Shown one piece after another: positions 33,644-42,291 of a stretch of DNA of 64,000 nucleotides. The stretch is taken from assembly GCF_040096075.1 (NCBI RefSeq), contig NZ_JBBMFJ010000021.1:1-64000 (forward strand). Direction: 5' to 3'. The notes under the pieces are model-generated. The model made no database searches. It had not been told where the DNA came from and saw nothing but the letters and a program-made list of their open reading frames with translations. The position numbers and the translations under genes are program-made. This stretch comes from Brotaphodocola faecis. Lineage in GTDB: Bacteria; Bacillota; Clostridia; Lachnospirales; Lachnospiraceae. Position 1 is the first letter of the stretch. Every line of letters begins with the position of its first letter.

Positions 33644-35107
33644 TTATATTGAAAGGTTCTTCACAACCTCTTCCACCACGGCGCGGTCCAGGAACGGGTA
33701 ACGCACGCCATTGATCTCCTGGTAGTCCTCATGGCCCTTGCCGATGATGGCAATCATGTCGCCCGGCTCCGCATGGGTGATGCTGTAGGCAATAGCCTCT
33801 TTCCGGTCCGGAATCTCAATAAACTTTCCGCCGGTCTTTTCCATGCTGCCGCGGATATCAGCAATGATATCCTCCACCTTCTCAAAGCGGGAGTTGTCTG
33901 CGGTGATGATGGACAGATCCGCCATGCGGCCGCCAATTTCGCCCATGGAGTAACGGCGATCCCTGGAGCGGTTTCCGCCGCAGCCAAATACCACGACAAG
34001 GCGCTTCGGATGATACTCTCTCAGAGTTGCCAGCAGGCTCTCCATGCTGACTGCGTTGTGAGCGTAATCCACGATGACACAGCATTTCTCAGAAGTATAT
34101 ACAATCTCCATACGGCCATTGATTTTCAGGTGCTCCAGGGCATGCTGCAGCTTTTCAGCCGGAACGCCCACCCACAGAGTAACGGCCGCTGCCGCCAGCG
34201 CATTGTATACATTAAATTTACCCGGGATGCTGACACGCACCGGAATCTGATGCTCGCCCTTAATATCAAACTCCACACCTACAAAATCCGGTTCGGAGAC
34301 ATAGTGGATGTTCTCTGCCTGGAAACCGGCGCCCTCTTTCAGGCCAAATCCGGTCCATGGGCACGGAATATCTTTTACGATCTCGTCAATATGCTCATCA
34401 TCCACATTGATCAGGGCGCGGTCACACTGATGGAACAGCTGTTTCTTATAATATAAATACTCCGCGAAATCCGCATGCTCATCCTTTCCGATGTGGTCCG
34501 GGGAAATGTTGGTAAACAGGCCATAGTTAAAATGGATGCCTGCCACACGGTGCATCTTCATGGCCTGGGAGGAAACCTCCATCACGCAGCACTCGCAGCC
34601 ATCCTCCACCATCTTCGCGAAATAACGGTGCAGATCATAGGACTCCGGTGTGGTATTCACGGTTGGGAAATGCTCTTCCCCAATGTAAACGCCGTTGGTT
34701 CCGATCATGCCGGTCTTTTTCCCGGCGGTCTCCAGAATGGTCTTGATCATATGGGTGGTAGTGGTCTTTCCTTTGGTTCCTGTCACCCCGATCATGGTCA
34801 GTTTCCGGGACGGATAGCCAAAACGGGCTGCCGATAACAGAGCCAGCGCCTCTCTTCCGTTTTCGGTCTCCACCACGGTCACGCCTGCCGGTGCCTCCAC
34901 CGGATGCTCGGTCACAAGCACCCTTACGCCTGCCTCAGTCACCTGCGGAATGAAATCGTGAGAATCAATCTTTGTGCCCTTCATGCAGACAAACACCGCG
35001 CCGGGAGCAGCCTTTCTGGAGTCGTATATGACTTCATTTACCTCCACGTCCAGGCTTCCCTGAACCAGCTTATAAGAAAGCCCCTCTAACCAGTCTTTTA
35101 TCGTCAT
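33644..35107 (-). CDS. murE: UDP-MurNAc-L-Ala-D-Glu--meso-diaminopimelate ligase
   Basis: MurE adds the third stem-peptide residue. The 487-residue protein has the ATP loop GVTGTKGKTTTTHM, the carbamylated-lysine region VSSQAMKMHR, NYGLFTNISPDHIGKDEH, and IVDYAHN. The amino-acid selectivity loop reads DNSRFE; an arginine in that place (DNPR) marks meso-DAP enzymes, whereas L-Lys enzymes lack it. DapF at 57350 agrees with a meso-DAP wall. murF follows after 23 bp. Confidence 0.95.
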   Translation of the reverse strand: MTIKDWLEGLSYKLVQGSLDVEVNEVIYDSRKAAPGAVFVCMKGTKIDSHDFIPQVTEAGVRVLVTEHPVEAPAGVTVVETENGREALALLSAARFGYPSRKLTMIGVTGTKGKTTTTHMIKTILETAGKKTGMIGTNGVYIGEEHFPTVNTTPESYDLHRYFAKMVEDGCECCVMEVSSQAMKMHRVAGIHFNYGLFTNISPDHIGKDEHADFAEYLYYKKQLFHQCDRALINVDDEHIDEIVKDIPCPWTGFGLKEGAGFQAENIHYVSEPDFVGVEFDIKGEHQIPVRVSIPGKFNVYNALAAAAVTLWVGVPAEKLQHALEHLKINGRMEIVYTSEKCCVIVDYAHNAVSMESLLATLREYHPKRLVVVFGCGGNRSRDRRYSMGEIGGRMADLSIITADNSRFEKVEDIIADIRGSMEKTGGKFIEIPDRKEAIAYSITHAEPGDMIAIIGKGHEDYQEINGVRYPFLDRAVVEEVVKNLSI

Positions 35108-35195
35108 ACTCTTGCCTATCCTTTCTCAGTTTCTATCCGTCTGCTTTCGTTTTGCACTGCGCAAAATCCCGGCATAGCGAATTTTCACGCAAAAA

Positions 35196-35220
35196 GCGCG
35201 GCTGCCAGAACAGCTCACGC
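35196..35220 (-). terminator. Likely terminator after fhs
   Basis: On the minus strand GCGTGAGCTG-ttctgg-CAGCCGCGC forms an interrupted stem followed directly by TTTTT. It lies 19 bp past the fhs stop and before murE. Confidence 0.5.
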
Positions 35221-35238
35221 CTTTGCGCCAGTTTCAAA

Positions 35239-36909
35239 TTAGAATAATCCGGTGATCACACCGTTCTCATCTACATCAATGCCGTCTGCAGCCGGTTTCT
35301 TCGGCAGTCCCGGCATGGTCATGATGGCTCCGGTCAGCACTACCACAAAACCTGCGCCTGCGGATACATAGGCATCGCGCACGTTGATGGTAAATCCGGT
35401 CGGACGCCCCAGCTTGGTCTGGTCATCAGACAGGGAGTACTGGGTCTTTGCCATGCAGACCGGAAGGTTGCCAAAGCCCATCTCCTCGATGCGGGCCAGT
35501 GCTTTGGATGCAGCCGGTGCATAGGAAACACCATCTGCGCCGTAAATTTCGGTGGCAATGGTCTTTACCTTATCTTTCAGGCTCATCTCATCCGGGTACA
35601 GGGCATGGTAATGGCTCTCCTTGTGCTCCAGAGTATCCAGAACCTTCTGAGCCAGGGCCTCGCCGCCCTCGCCGCCTTTTGCCCATACCTCGGAAAGAGC
35701 GAACTCACAGCCGCGCTCCTCGCAGAAATCACGGATAAAGGCGTACTCTGCCTCGGTATCGGTCACGAAGGAGTTTAAGGTTACCACAACCGGAACACCG
35801 AATTTCTGCAGATTCTCGATATGCTTCTCCAGATTGACGATACCCTTCTTTAAGGCATCCAGATTCTCTGCGGAAAGCTCGGTTTTCGGTACACCGCCGT
35901 TGTACTTTAACGCGCGGACGGTTGCAACCAGAACTGCGGCATCCGGCTTTAAATCTGCCTTGCGGCACTTGATATCCAGGAATTTCTCTGCGCCCAGGTC
36001 TGCGCCGAAGCCAGCCTCGGTTACCACAATATCAGCCAGCTTTAAGGCCGTCTTGGTCGCGCGCACGCTGTTGCAGCCGTGGGCGATGTTTGCGAACGGT
36101 CCGCCGTGTACCAGAGCACCGGTGTGCTCCAGGGTCTGGATCAGGTTCGGCTTGATGGCATCCTTTAAGAGTGCTGCCATAGCGCCCACTGCGTGTAACT
36201 GGGCAGCGGTAACCGGCTCTCCGGCATAATTATATGCGACAATGATCTTGCCAAGACGCTCTTTTAAGTCGTTCATGTCATTGGCCAGGCATAAGATTGC
36301 CATGATTTCGGAAGCTACCGTAATAACAAAGTGATCCTCGCGCACCACACCGTCTGCCTTTGCGCCAAGTCCAACAACCACATTGCGCAGCACACGGTCA
36401 TTCATATCCAGGCAGCGTTTCCAGAGGATCTGTCTGGTATCGATCTGAAGGGCGTTGCCCTGCTGGATGTGGTTATCCAGAAGTGCTGCCAGAAGGTTAT
36501 TGGCAGAAGTAATGGCATGGAAATCGCCGGTAAAATGAAGATTTAAATCTTCCATTGGAACTACCTGCGCAAAACCGCCGCCTGCAGCACCGCCCTTAAT
36601 GCCAAAGCACGGTCCCAGAGACGGCTCACGCAGCGCGATCATGGCCTTCTTGCCAAGTCTGGTGAAAGCATCTGCCAGACCAATGCTGGTGGTGGTTTTT
36701 CCCTCGCCTGCCGGAGTCGGGTTGATGGCAGTTACTAAAACCAGTTTTCCGTCCGGACGGTCCTTTACCTGCTGCCACAGTTCATCCGTGATCTTTGCCT
36801 TGTACTTACCGTACAGTTCCAGATCATCCTCAATAATTCCGTAGCTCTCTGCAACTTCTTTGATTGGAAGCTTTACCGCCTCCTGCGCGATTTCGATATC
36901 TGTTTTCAT
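35239..36909 (-). CDS. fhs: Formate--tetrahydrofolate ligase
   Basis: Fhs makes 10-formyl-tetrahydrofolate from formate, ATP and tetrahydrofolate, supplying purine synthesis, fMet-tRNA formation and, in acetogens, the methyl branch of the Wood-Ljungdahl pathway. The 556-residue homotetramer-type protein has the P-loop TPAGEGKTTTSIG, the EPSLGPCFGIKGGAAGGG motif and the C-terminal GFGNLPVCMAKTQYSLSDD. No other Wood-Ljungdahl genes are in the window. It is monocistronic by appearance. Confidence 0.97.
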   Translation of the reverse strand: MKTDIEIAQEAVKLPIKEVAESYGIIEDDLELYGKYKAKITDELWQQVKDRPDGKLVLVTAINPTPAGEGKTTTSIGLADAFTRLGKKAMIALREPSLGPCFGIKGGAAGGGFAQVVPMEDLNLHFTGDFHAITSANNLLAALLDNHIQQGNALQIDTRQILWKRCLDMNDRVLRNVVVGLGAKADGVVREDHFVITVASEIMAILCLANDMNDLKERLGKIIVAYNYAGEPVTAAQLHAVGAMAALLKDAIKPNLIQTLEHTGALVHGGPFANIAHGCNSVRATKTALKLADIVVTEAGFGADLGAEKFLDIKCRKADLKPDAAVLVATVRALKYNGGVPKTELSAENLDALKKGIVNLEKHIENLQKFGVPVVVTLNSFVTDTEAEYAFIRDFCEERGCEFALSEVWAKGGEGGEALAQKVLDTLEHKESHYHALYPDEMSLKDKVKTIATEIYGADGVSYAPAASKALARIEEMGFGNLPVCMAKTQYSLSDDQTKLGRPTGFTINVRDAYVSAGAGFVVVLTGAIMTMPGLPKKPAADGIDVDENGVITGLF

Positions 36910-36949
36910 AGCCAGAATCCTCCCTTTTCATGTGTAGTGTGGGGTTACA

Positions 36950-39900
36950 TTAAATGATCTGATCAAATTCTTCCATAGTCATAAGAACCTTGCGGGGCTT
37001 CGTTCCCTCTTCCTCGCCGACCACACCGGCCTCCGCCAGCTGGTCCATGATCCTTGCGGCACGGTTGAATCCGATCTTGAACATGCGCTGCAGCATTCCA
37101 ATGGATGCCTTTTCTTTTTCTATAATGAAACGGCCTGCCTGCTCAAAGTACTCGTCCCGGCTGTTAGACGGGTCGGAGGCTGAGGCAGATGGAGCCGAAT
37201 TCATACTGTTTTCCACTTCCGGACTATACTGGGCCGTAAGTCCCTGTTCGGTGAGGAAGTCCACCACCTGCTGGACTTCGGAATCCGAAACAAACGCGCC
37301 CTGTACACGCTGTGGTTTCGGGAATCCCGCCGGATAAAAGAGCATATCACCCTTTCCGAGAAGCTTCTCCGCACCGTTCATGTCGATGATGGTACGGGAA
37401 TCCACGCCGGAAGAAACTGAGAACGCAATTCTTGATGGCACGTTAGCCTTGATGAGGCCGGTGATGACATTGACGGATGGTCTCTGGGTTGCGATGACCA
37501 GATGAATGCCTGCCGCACGGGCCAGCTGGGCCAGACGGCAGATGGCATCCTCCACCTCGCCCGGAGCCACCATCATCAGATCCGCCAGCTCGTCTACGAT
37601 GATGACGATCTGCGGCATCTTCTTCGGTTTGTTCTCGTCTTCGATATCCTGAATGGTTTCAATCTTCGCGTTGTAACCCTTTAAGTCACGCACTCCGTAT
37701 TTGGCAAACTTCTTGTAACGGTCTGTCATCTCCGCTACCGCCCAGTTCAGTGCGCCGGACGCCTTCTTCGGGTCCGTCACAACCGGGATCAGCAGATGTG
37801 GGATGCCGTTGTATACACTTAATTCTACGACCTTCGGGTCCACCATGATGAGCTTGACATCATTCGGATCTGCCTTGTAAATAATGCTCATGATGATGGT
37901 ATTGATGCAGACCGACTTACCGGATCCGGTAGCGCCCGCGATCAGAAGGTGCGGCATCTTGGCAATATCCGTTACTACTACCTGGCCGCCAATATCTTTT
38001 CCGACTGCGAAAGCCAGCTTTGATGGGTGCTTCTGGAACGCATCAGACTCCAAAAGATCCCGTAAAAATACAGATGTTTTCTCTTTATTCGGTACCTCAA
38101 TACCCACAGCGGATTTGCCCGGGATCGGCGCCTCAATACGGATGTCCTCGGCCGCCAGGCTTAACTTGATGTCATCTGCCAGACCTACTATCTTGCTGAC
38201 CTTGACACCCTGCTCCGGATGAAGCTCATAGCGGGTGACAGAAGGGCCGCAGCTGATGTTGGTCACAGTAACGCCAACACCGAAATTTCGGAGAGTCTGC
38301 TGCAGCTTCACCGCCGTCTCCCGGTACTCCTGCTCGGAATAGCCGCCGGCATTTCTGCTGCCGCGCTTTAAGAGACTGAGCGGCGGGTAGACATATTCCT
38401 TCTTCGGTTCCTCTTCCTTTTCCTGGATCTGCTGTTCCACAGTCACTTCACTGTCTGCGTTTTCCGCCTCTTTCTGCGCTGCCGCCGCTTTCTTTGCGGA
38501 CTCCAGCTTTTTCTGAAGCGCCTCAGTGTCCGTATCGATGACCTTGCCTCCAGCCGTTACCACATGCTTGTTCCCCTCCGGAATTGCAAAATCGGTGTTC
38601 TGTTCTGTTTTTACAGTGTAAGCCACATCCGGCTCCGGAAGATATTCCTCTGGTGCAGCCTCCTGCCATGCAGGTTCCTCTGGCTGCGTGTACGGGTTCT
38701 GCCCGTCAAGCGCTGCATTCTGCGTGCGGCTGTATGTACTCTGCGTATCCGGCTCATCCCATGGAGCCACATCCGGATTCTGCTCCTGCTCTGCTTCCGG
38801 ATCATGCCCTGACTGTGTTTCCTGGCGATACTCCGGCTGCGCTGTCTGACCATATTCCGCTTCTGCCACCGCTTTCTCATCCAGCCTTCTCGCGCCGCCG
38901 GTAAAGACTTCCCCGGCCTGCTCGAACTGGCCAAATCCGGACTGCGTCAGGCGCTTGGCCGCTGCTTCCAGATCATAATCGTCCTCCGGATCCGGCGGAA
39001 TGTCTGCACCCTCCGGCAGATTGGTGGAATATGCAGGGGCTTCCCGCTCCGGCACAACTTCCCGGTAATCCTCCGGCATGGAAATGCTTCCGGTAAAGAC
39101 ATCTGCCTTATCCGGCTTCGGTGCCTTCGCCATGCGGCTGCCGCGGGATCCGGTATTCTCCGGTTCTGCCTGCGCATCCTCAAAATCCGGCTCCATGGCT
39201 TCCGCCGGAGACATGCGCCGCCCACGCGGTGCCTTTATGGCAGGAGCATCCTCGTACGCGTCATACTCTGCCTGACCGCCAGCCTCATAGCTTTCTTCAT
39301 AATTGTCCTCATAGCGATCTTCGCAGCCTTCTTCCGGCATATCGTCCAGATATTCATCCTCATCTGCCGGCAGCTTCGTAGAGCTTAAGTTCACACCGCG
39401 CACCCGCTGTTCTTCCCGCATCCTGCGCCGTTCTTCCTGACGCTCCGCATAAATTTCGCGACGGCGCTCCATATCCTCTCTGGCATGCTGGTAGGCCACA
39501 TCACTGTGGCGCTTCACCGCTTTTACAAAGGAACGCTGGGTGATGCATACCATGCAGATGATCAGGCCAACCGCCATAACCAGAAAAGCGCCAATGCTTC
39601 CGATAAACGAACGGATTCCTCCAAACAAAAGGCCGCCAAACAGGCCGCCGCCCATGCCGGACGATGCAGATAAACGATAATATTCCAGGATTCCTTTCCC
39701 CGCCTCCGGCTGCTGCCCGAAGATCATCTGTGCAAAGCCGCACAGCAGGAAAAACGCTGCTGCCGACGCAACCGTTTTTTGCACGGCCACCCGGTTGCCG
39801 CGGTTTGCCTGATAAAAGCAGGTTCCCACAAACAGGACCAGCGGAGCCACATAACCTGGCAGGCCAAACAATCCAAGCTGGATTCCCCTTAAAAAATCAC

Positions 39901-40153
39901 CTGCAAAACCGCACAGGTGAAAATTACTTAAAAATAAAAGGACGGCCAGGGCAAAAGAACCCAGGACGATCACTTCCGCACGGACCAGCCCCTCCTGCTC
40001 CGGAACCGGTTCCGGCTCCTGAACCTTTCTCGGTCTGCCCGGCTTCCGGCCACCCGCCGCGCTCTGTGAGCCGGAACGCGCGGACTTTCTGGTGCCTGCT
40101 GCCTTTTCTGTTCTGTCTGAATTTACTCTGTTTTGCTGTTTCTTCGCTGCCAC
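36950..40153 (-). CDS. ftsK: FtsK/SpoIIIE-type DNA translocase
   Basis: This translocase pumps chromosomal DNA through the division or sporulation septum. The 1067-residue protein has a basic N-terminus, four membrane helices (about residues 70-200), a long acidic Glu/Pro/Gln-rich linker (about 210-590), and the RecA-like motor with Walker A GATGSGKS and Walker B VIIVDELADLMM. It ends with a gamma winged-helix domain reading KOPS/SRS-type sequences. A GTG start at 40153 is chosen because GAGG lies nine bases before it, and a consensus promoter (40185-40213) overlaps the longer frame. Membership in FtsK or SpoIIIE cannot be decided from sequence alone. Confidence 0.93.
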   Translation of the reverse strand: MAAKKQQNRVNSDRTEKAAGTRKSARSGSQSAAGGRKPGRPRKVQEPEPVPEQEGLVRAEVIVLGSFALAVLLFLSNFHLCGFAGDFLRGIQLGLFGLPGYVAPLVLFVGTCFYQANRGNRVAVQKTVASAAAFFLLCGFAQMIFGQQPEAGKGILEYYRLSASSGMGGGLFGGLLFGGIRSFIGSIGAFLVMAVGLIICMVCITQRSFVKAVKRHSDVAYQHAREDMERRREIYAERQEERRRMREEQRVRGVNLSSTKLPADEDEYLDDMPEEGCEDRYEDNYEESYEAGGQAEYDAYEDAPAIKAPRGRRMSPAEAMEPDFEDAQAEPENTGSRGSRMAKAPKPDKADVFTGSISMPEDYREVVPEREAPAYSTNLPEGADIPPDPEDDYDLEAAAKRLTQSGFGQFEQAGEVFTGGARRLDEKAVAEAEYGQTAQPEYRQETQSGHDPEAEQEQNPDVAPWDEPDTQSTYSRTQNAALDGQNPYTQPEEPAWQEAAPEEYLPEPDVAYTVKTEQNTDFAIPEGNKHVVTAGGKVIDTDTEALQKKLESAKKAAAAQKEAENADSEVTVEQQIQEKEEEPKKEYVYPPLSLLKRGSRNAGGYSEQEYRETAVKLQQTLRNFGVGVTVTNISCGPSVTRYELHPEQGVKVSKIVGLADDIKLSLAAEDIRIEAPIPGKSAVGIEVPNKEKTSVFLRDLLESDAFQKHPSKLAFAVGKDIGGQVVVTDIAKMPHLLIAGATGSGKSVCINTIIMSIIYKADPNDVKLIMVDPKVVELSVYNGIPHLLIPVVTDPKKASGALNWAVAEMTDRYKKFAKYGVRDLKGYNAKIETIQDIEDENKPKKMPQIVIIVDELADLMMVAPGEVEDAICRLAQLARAAGIHLVIATQRPSVNVITGLIKANVPSRIAFSVSSGVDSRTIIDMNGAEKLLGKGDMLFYPAGFPKPQRVQGAFVSDSEVQQVVDFLTEQGLTAQYSPEVENSMNSAPSASASDPSNSRDEYFEQAGRFIIEKEKASIGMLQRMFKIGFNRAARIMDQLAEAGVVGEEEGTKPRKVLMTMEEFDQII

Positions 40154-40184
40154 AAATTCCAGCCTCCTCTTTCCCAATGTAGTT

Positions 40185-40213
40185 AGTATACAAAAAATTA
40201 TCAGGAAATGCAA
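40185..40213 (-). promoter_or_regulatory. Vegetative promoter of ftsK/spoIIIE
   Basis: TTGCAT (40208-40213) and TATACT (40185-40190) are separated by 17 bp on the minus strand, a near-consensus sigma-A promoter. Transcription would start about 25 bp before the GTG start codon at 40153. Confidence 0.75.
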
Positions 40214-40261
40214 GACACTGGAACCGGACACGTCAGTTCAGAAAATCCCTGCCTTTATCCA

Positions 40262-41017
40262 CTACTTACCTGCTTCAATCTCCTGATACAGATACCGCAG
40301 TGCTTCCCGGATTCCCCCAACCTCATCGATCAGTCCGGCTTTTACCGTTTCTTCCCCCACCAGCACCGTTCCCAGATCCTTCGTCAGCATCTCCGTATTC
40401 AGCATCAGCTTTTTCACCTGATCATAGGCAATCTTCGCGTGGTCGCTGACAAAGGTTAAAATCCGGTCCTGAATCATCTCAAAATACTCATAGGTCTGGG
40501 AAGCCCCGATCACCGTGCCGCTCATCCGCACCGGGTGCACCATCATGGTTCCTGTCGGCACAATAAACGAGTGATCGGTGGACACCGCCAGCGGCACTCC
40601 GATGGAATGGCTTCCACCCAATACCAGAGAAACCGTCGGCATAGAAAGAGAGGCAATCATTTCCGCAATAGCCAGTCCCGCGTCCACATCACCTCCAGAC
40701 GTGTTTAAAAGCACCAGCAGCCCCTCCACACTGTCATCGTCCTCCAGCTCCGCCAGTTTCGGAAGAATCTGGTCATACTTGGTAGTCTTCGTGTTGCCGG
40801 AAAGATTCTCGTGGCCTTCCACTTCCCCAATAATGGAAAGAAGATAAATCTTGTGTTTGCCGCTGTTGCCGTCCAGAGTGGCCTGGGCATAGTTCATGCT
40901 GCTGTTTTCTTCATTTCGGCCATTTTCCTCTGTACCAGAGTCTAAGCTGTTCTGCAGCCTCGTATTTTTTCCTGTATCCGTATCATAATCCTGTTTCATC
41001 GTTTCCTCTCTGCTCAT
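40262..41017 (-). CDS. ClpP-like serine protease, TepA/YmfB type
   Basis: The 251-residue protein has a charged N-terminal tail (about 50 residues) and a ClpP/crotonase-fold protease domain. It contains LLVLLNTSGGDVDAG (oxyanion loop), GGSHSIGVP (nucleophile serine region) and TMMVHPVR (catalytic His). It matches the translocation-enhancing protein family, which in Firmicutes regularly lies beside ftsK/spoIIIE, as here. It may remove signal peptides or misfolded secreted proteins; this is family knowledge, not shown here. Confidence 0.88.
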   Translation of the reverse strand: MSREETMKQDYDTDTGKNTRLQNSLDSGTEENGRNEENSSMNYAQATLDGNSGKHKIYLLSIIGEVEGHENLSGNTKTTKYDQILPKLAELEDDDSVEGLLVLLNTSGGDVDAGLAIAEMIASLSMPTVSLVLGGSHSIGVPLAVSTDHSFIVPTGTMMVHPVRMSGTVIGASQTYEYFEMIQDRILTFVSDHAKIAYDQVKKLMLNTEMLTKDLGTVLVGEETVKAGLIDEVGGIREALRYLYQEIEAGK

Positions 41018-41131
41018 AAGTCCGTCTCCTTCACTTCTTCTTTTTCATTTTTCGTTTATTCTCTCCAAAAACTCCAAAACAATCCATTCCCATAGCCATT
41101 TCCAAATGTTCCATATAACTCAGGATATATT

Positions 41132-41159
41132 CGCATTTTCTCCACGAATGCGTTATACT
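41132..41159 (+). promoter_or_regulatory. Promoter with inverted repeat ahead of citC
   Basis: TATACT at 41154-41159 is a good -10; a -35-like TTCGCA begins at 41130. An inverted repeat CGCATT (41132-41137) and AATGCG (41147-41152) with a 9-base spacer overlaps the promoter spacer, a likely operator position. The regulator is not known. Confidence 0.5.
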
Positions 41160-41192
41160 AAAAGCAGCAAAAAAACGGAGGAATTTTGAACT

Positions 41193-42281
41193 ATGTCAGA
41201 CTATACCGTAAGCAGAATCTCGCCCACTGACAAGCGCGCTGTGCGCCAGATGGACGCGTTATTAGAAAAAGAAGGCATCGAGCGGGACAAAAACCTCGAT
41301 TACAGCATCGGACTCTTTGATGAAAATTATGACCTGGTGGCAACCGGCTCCTGTTTCGCCAACACCCTGCGCTGCATGGCTGTGTCTTCCGAGCATCAGG
41401 GCGAGGGCCTGATGAATCAGGTCATTTCCAACCTGATTGAGTATCAGTACAGCCGCGGCAACACCAGTCTCTTCCTATATACAAAGTGCAATACCGCGCG
41501 CTTCTTTGGCGATCTTGGCTTTTACGAAATTGCCCGGGTAGAGGGAAAAGTCGTTTTCATGGAGAACCGCAGAACCGGCTTTGCCGATTATCTAAAACGG
41601 CTGCAGAAGGAAACCGCTGCAAATACCGCAGATGCCGCTCCTGCAAGCCGTGGAACAGACCAGATCGCAAAAATCGGTGCTGTCATCATGAATGCCAACC
41701 CGTTCACGCTAGGCCACCGCTATCTCTTAGAACAGGCGGCAGCCGCTGTGGATCTGCTTCATGTGTTCGTGGTATCTGAAGATGCATCCCTGGTTCCCTT
41801 CTCCGTCCGCAAACAGCTGGTGGCTGAAGGCTCCGCAGATCTTCCGAACGTGATCTGCCATGAAACCGGCCCCTACATGATCTCCAACGCCACGTTCCCG
41901 TCCTACTTCTTAAAAGACTCCGACACCGTCATCCGCTCCCACGCCAAGCTGGATATTCAGGTATTCCTGCGCATTGCCCAGGCTTTGTCCTTAACCGACC
42001 GTTTCGTGGGAGAAGAACCCTTCAGCCAGGTAACCGGCATCTACAATCAGGTGATGGCTGAGGAACTGGCTGCCGCAGGCCTTGGCTGCCATATCATCCC
42101 GCGAAAAACCGATGAGGAAGGTGCCATCAGTGCCTCCGATGTCCGCTGCCTGATTCAGGACGGTAACTTCGAAGCATTAAAAAAGAAGGTGCCCGCCTGC
42201 ACCTTCCAGTATTTCACCTCCAAAGCTGCCGAACCGGTCATTCAGAAGATCCGGGCAGCCGCAGAGGTACGGCATTATTAA
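41193..42281 (+). CDS. citC: [Citrate (pro-3S)-lyase] ligase
   Basis: CitC acetylates the phosphoribosyl-dephospho-CoA prosthetic group of citrate lyase to activate it. The 362-residue protein joins an N-terminal GNAT-like domain (about residues 1-130) to a nucleotidyltransferase domain with NANPFTLGHRYL (the HIGH-type motif) and a C-terminal GAISASDVR segment like the ISST/ISAS motif. No citrate lyase subunit genes (citDEF) or citX/citG lie in the window, so the gene is an orphan here; it may serve a lyase encoded elsewhere or a related acyl carrier. Start ATG follows GGAGG, and the gene is convergent with cls. Confidence 0.9.
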   Translation: MSDYTVSRISPTDKRAVRQMDALLEKEGIERDKNLDYSIGLFDENYDLVATGSCFANTLRCMAVSSEHQGEGLMNQVISNLIEYQYSRGNTSLFLYTKCNTARFFGDLGFYEIARVEGKVVFMENRRTGFADYLKRLQKETAANTADAAPASRGTDQIAKIGAVIMNANPFTLGHRYLLEQAAAAVDLLHVFVVSEDASLVPFSVRKQLVAEGSADLPNVICHETGPYMISNATFPSYFLKDSDTVIRSHAKLDIQVFLRIAQALSLTDRFVGEEPFSQVTGIYNQVMAEELAAAGLGCHIIPRKTDEEGAISASDVRCLIQDGNFEALKKKVPACTFQYFTSKAAEPVIQKIRAAAEVRHY

Positions 42282-42291
42282 AATAGCAATA

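Noticed and set aside
36910..36949. Tetrahydrofolate riboswitch before fhs
   Set aside because: Only 40 bp separate fhs from the end of ftsK, and no conserved core is present.
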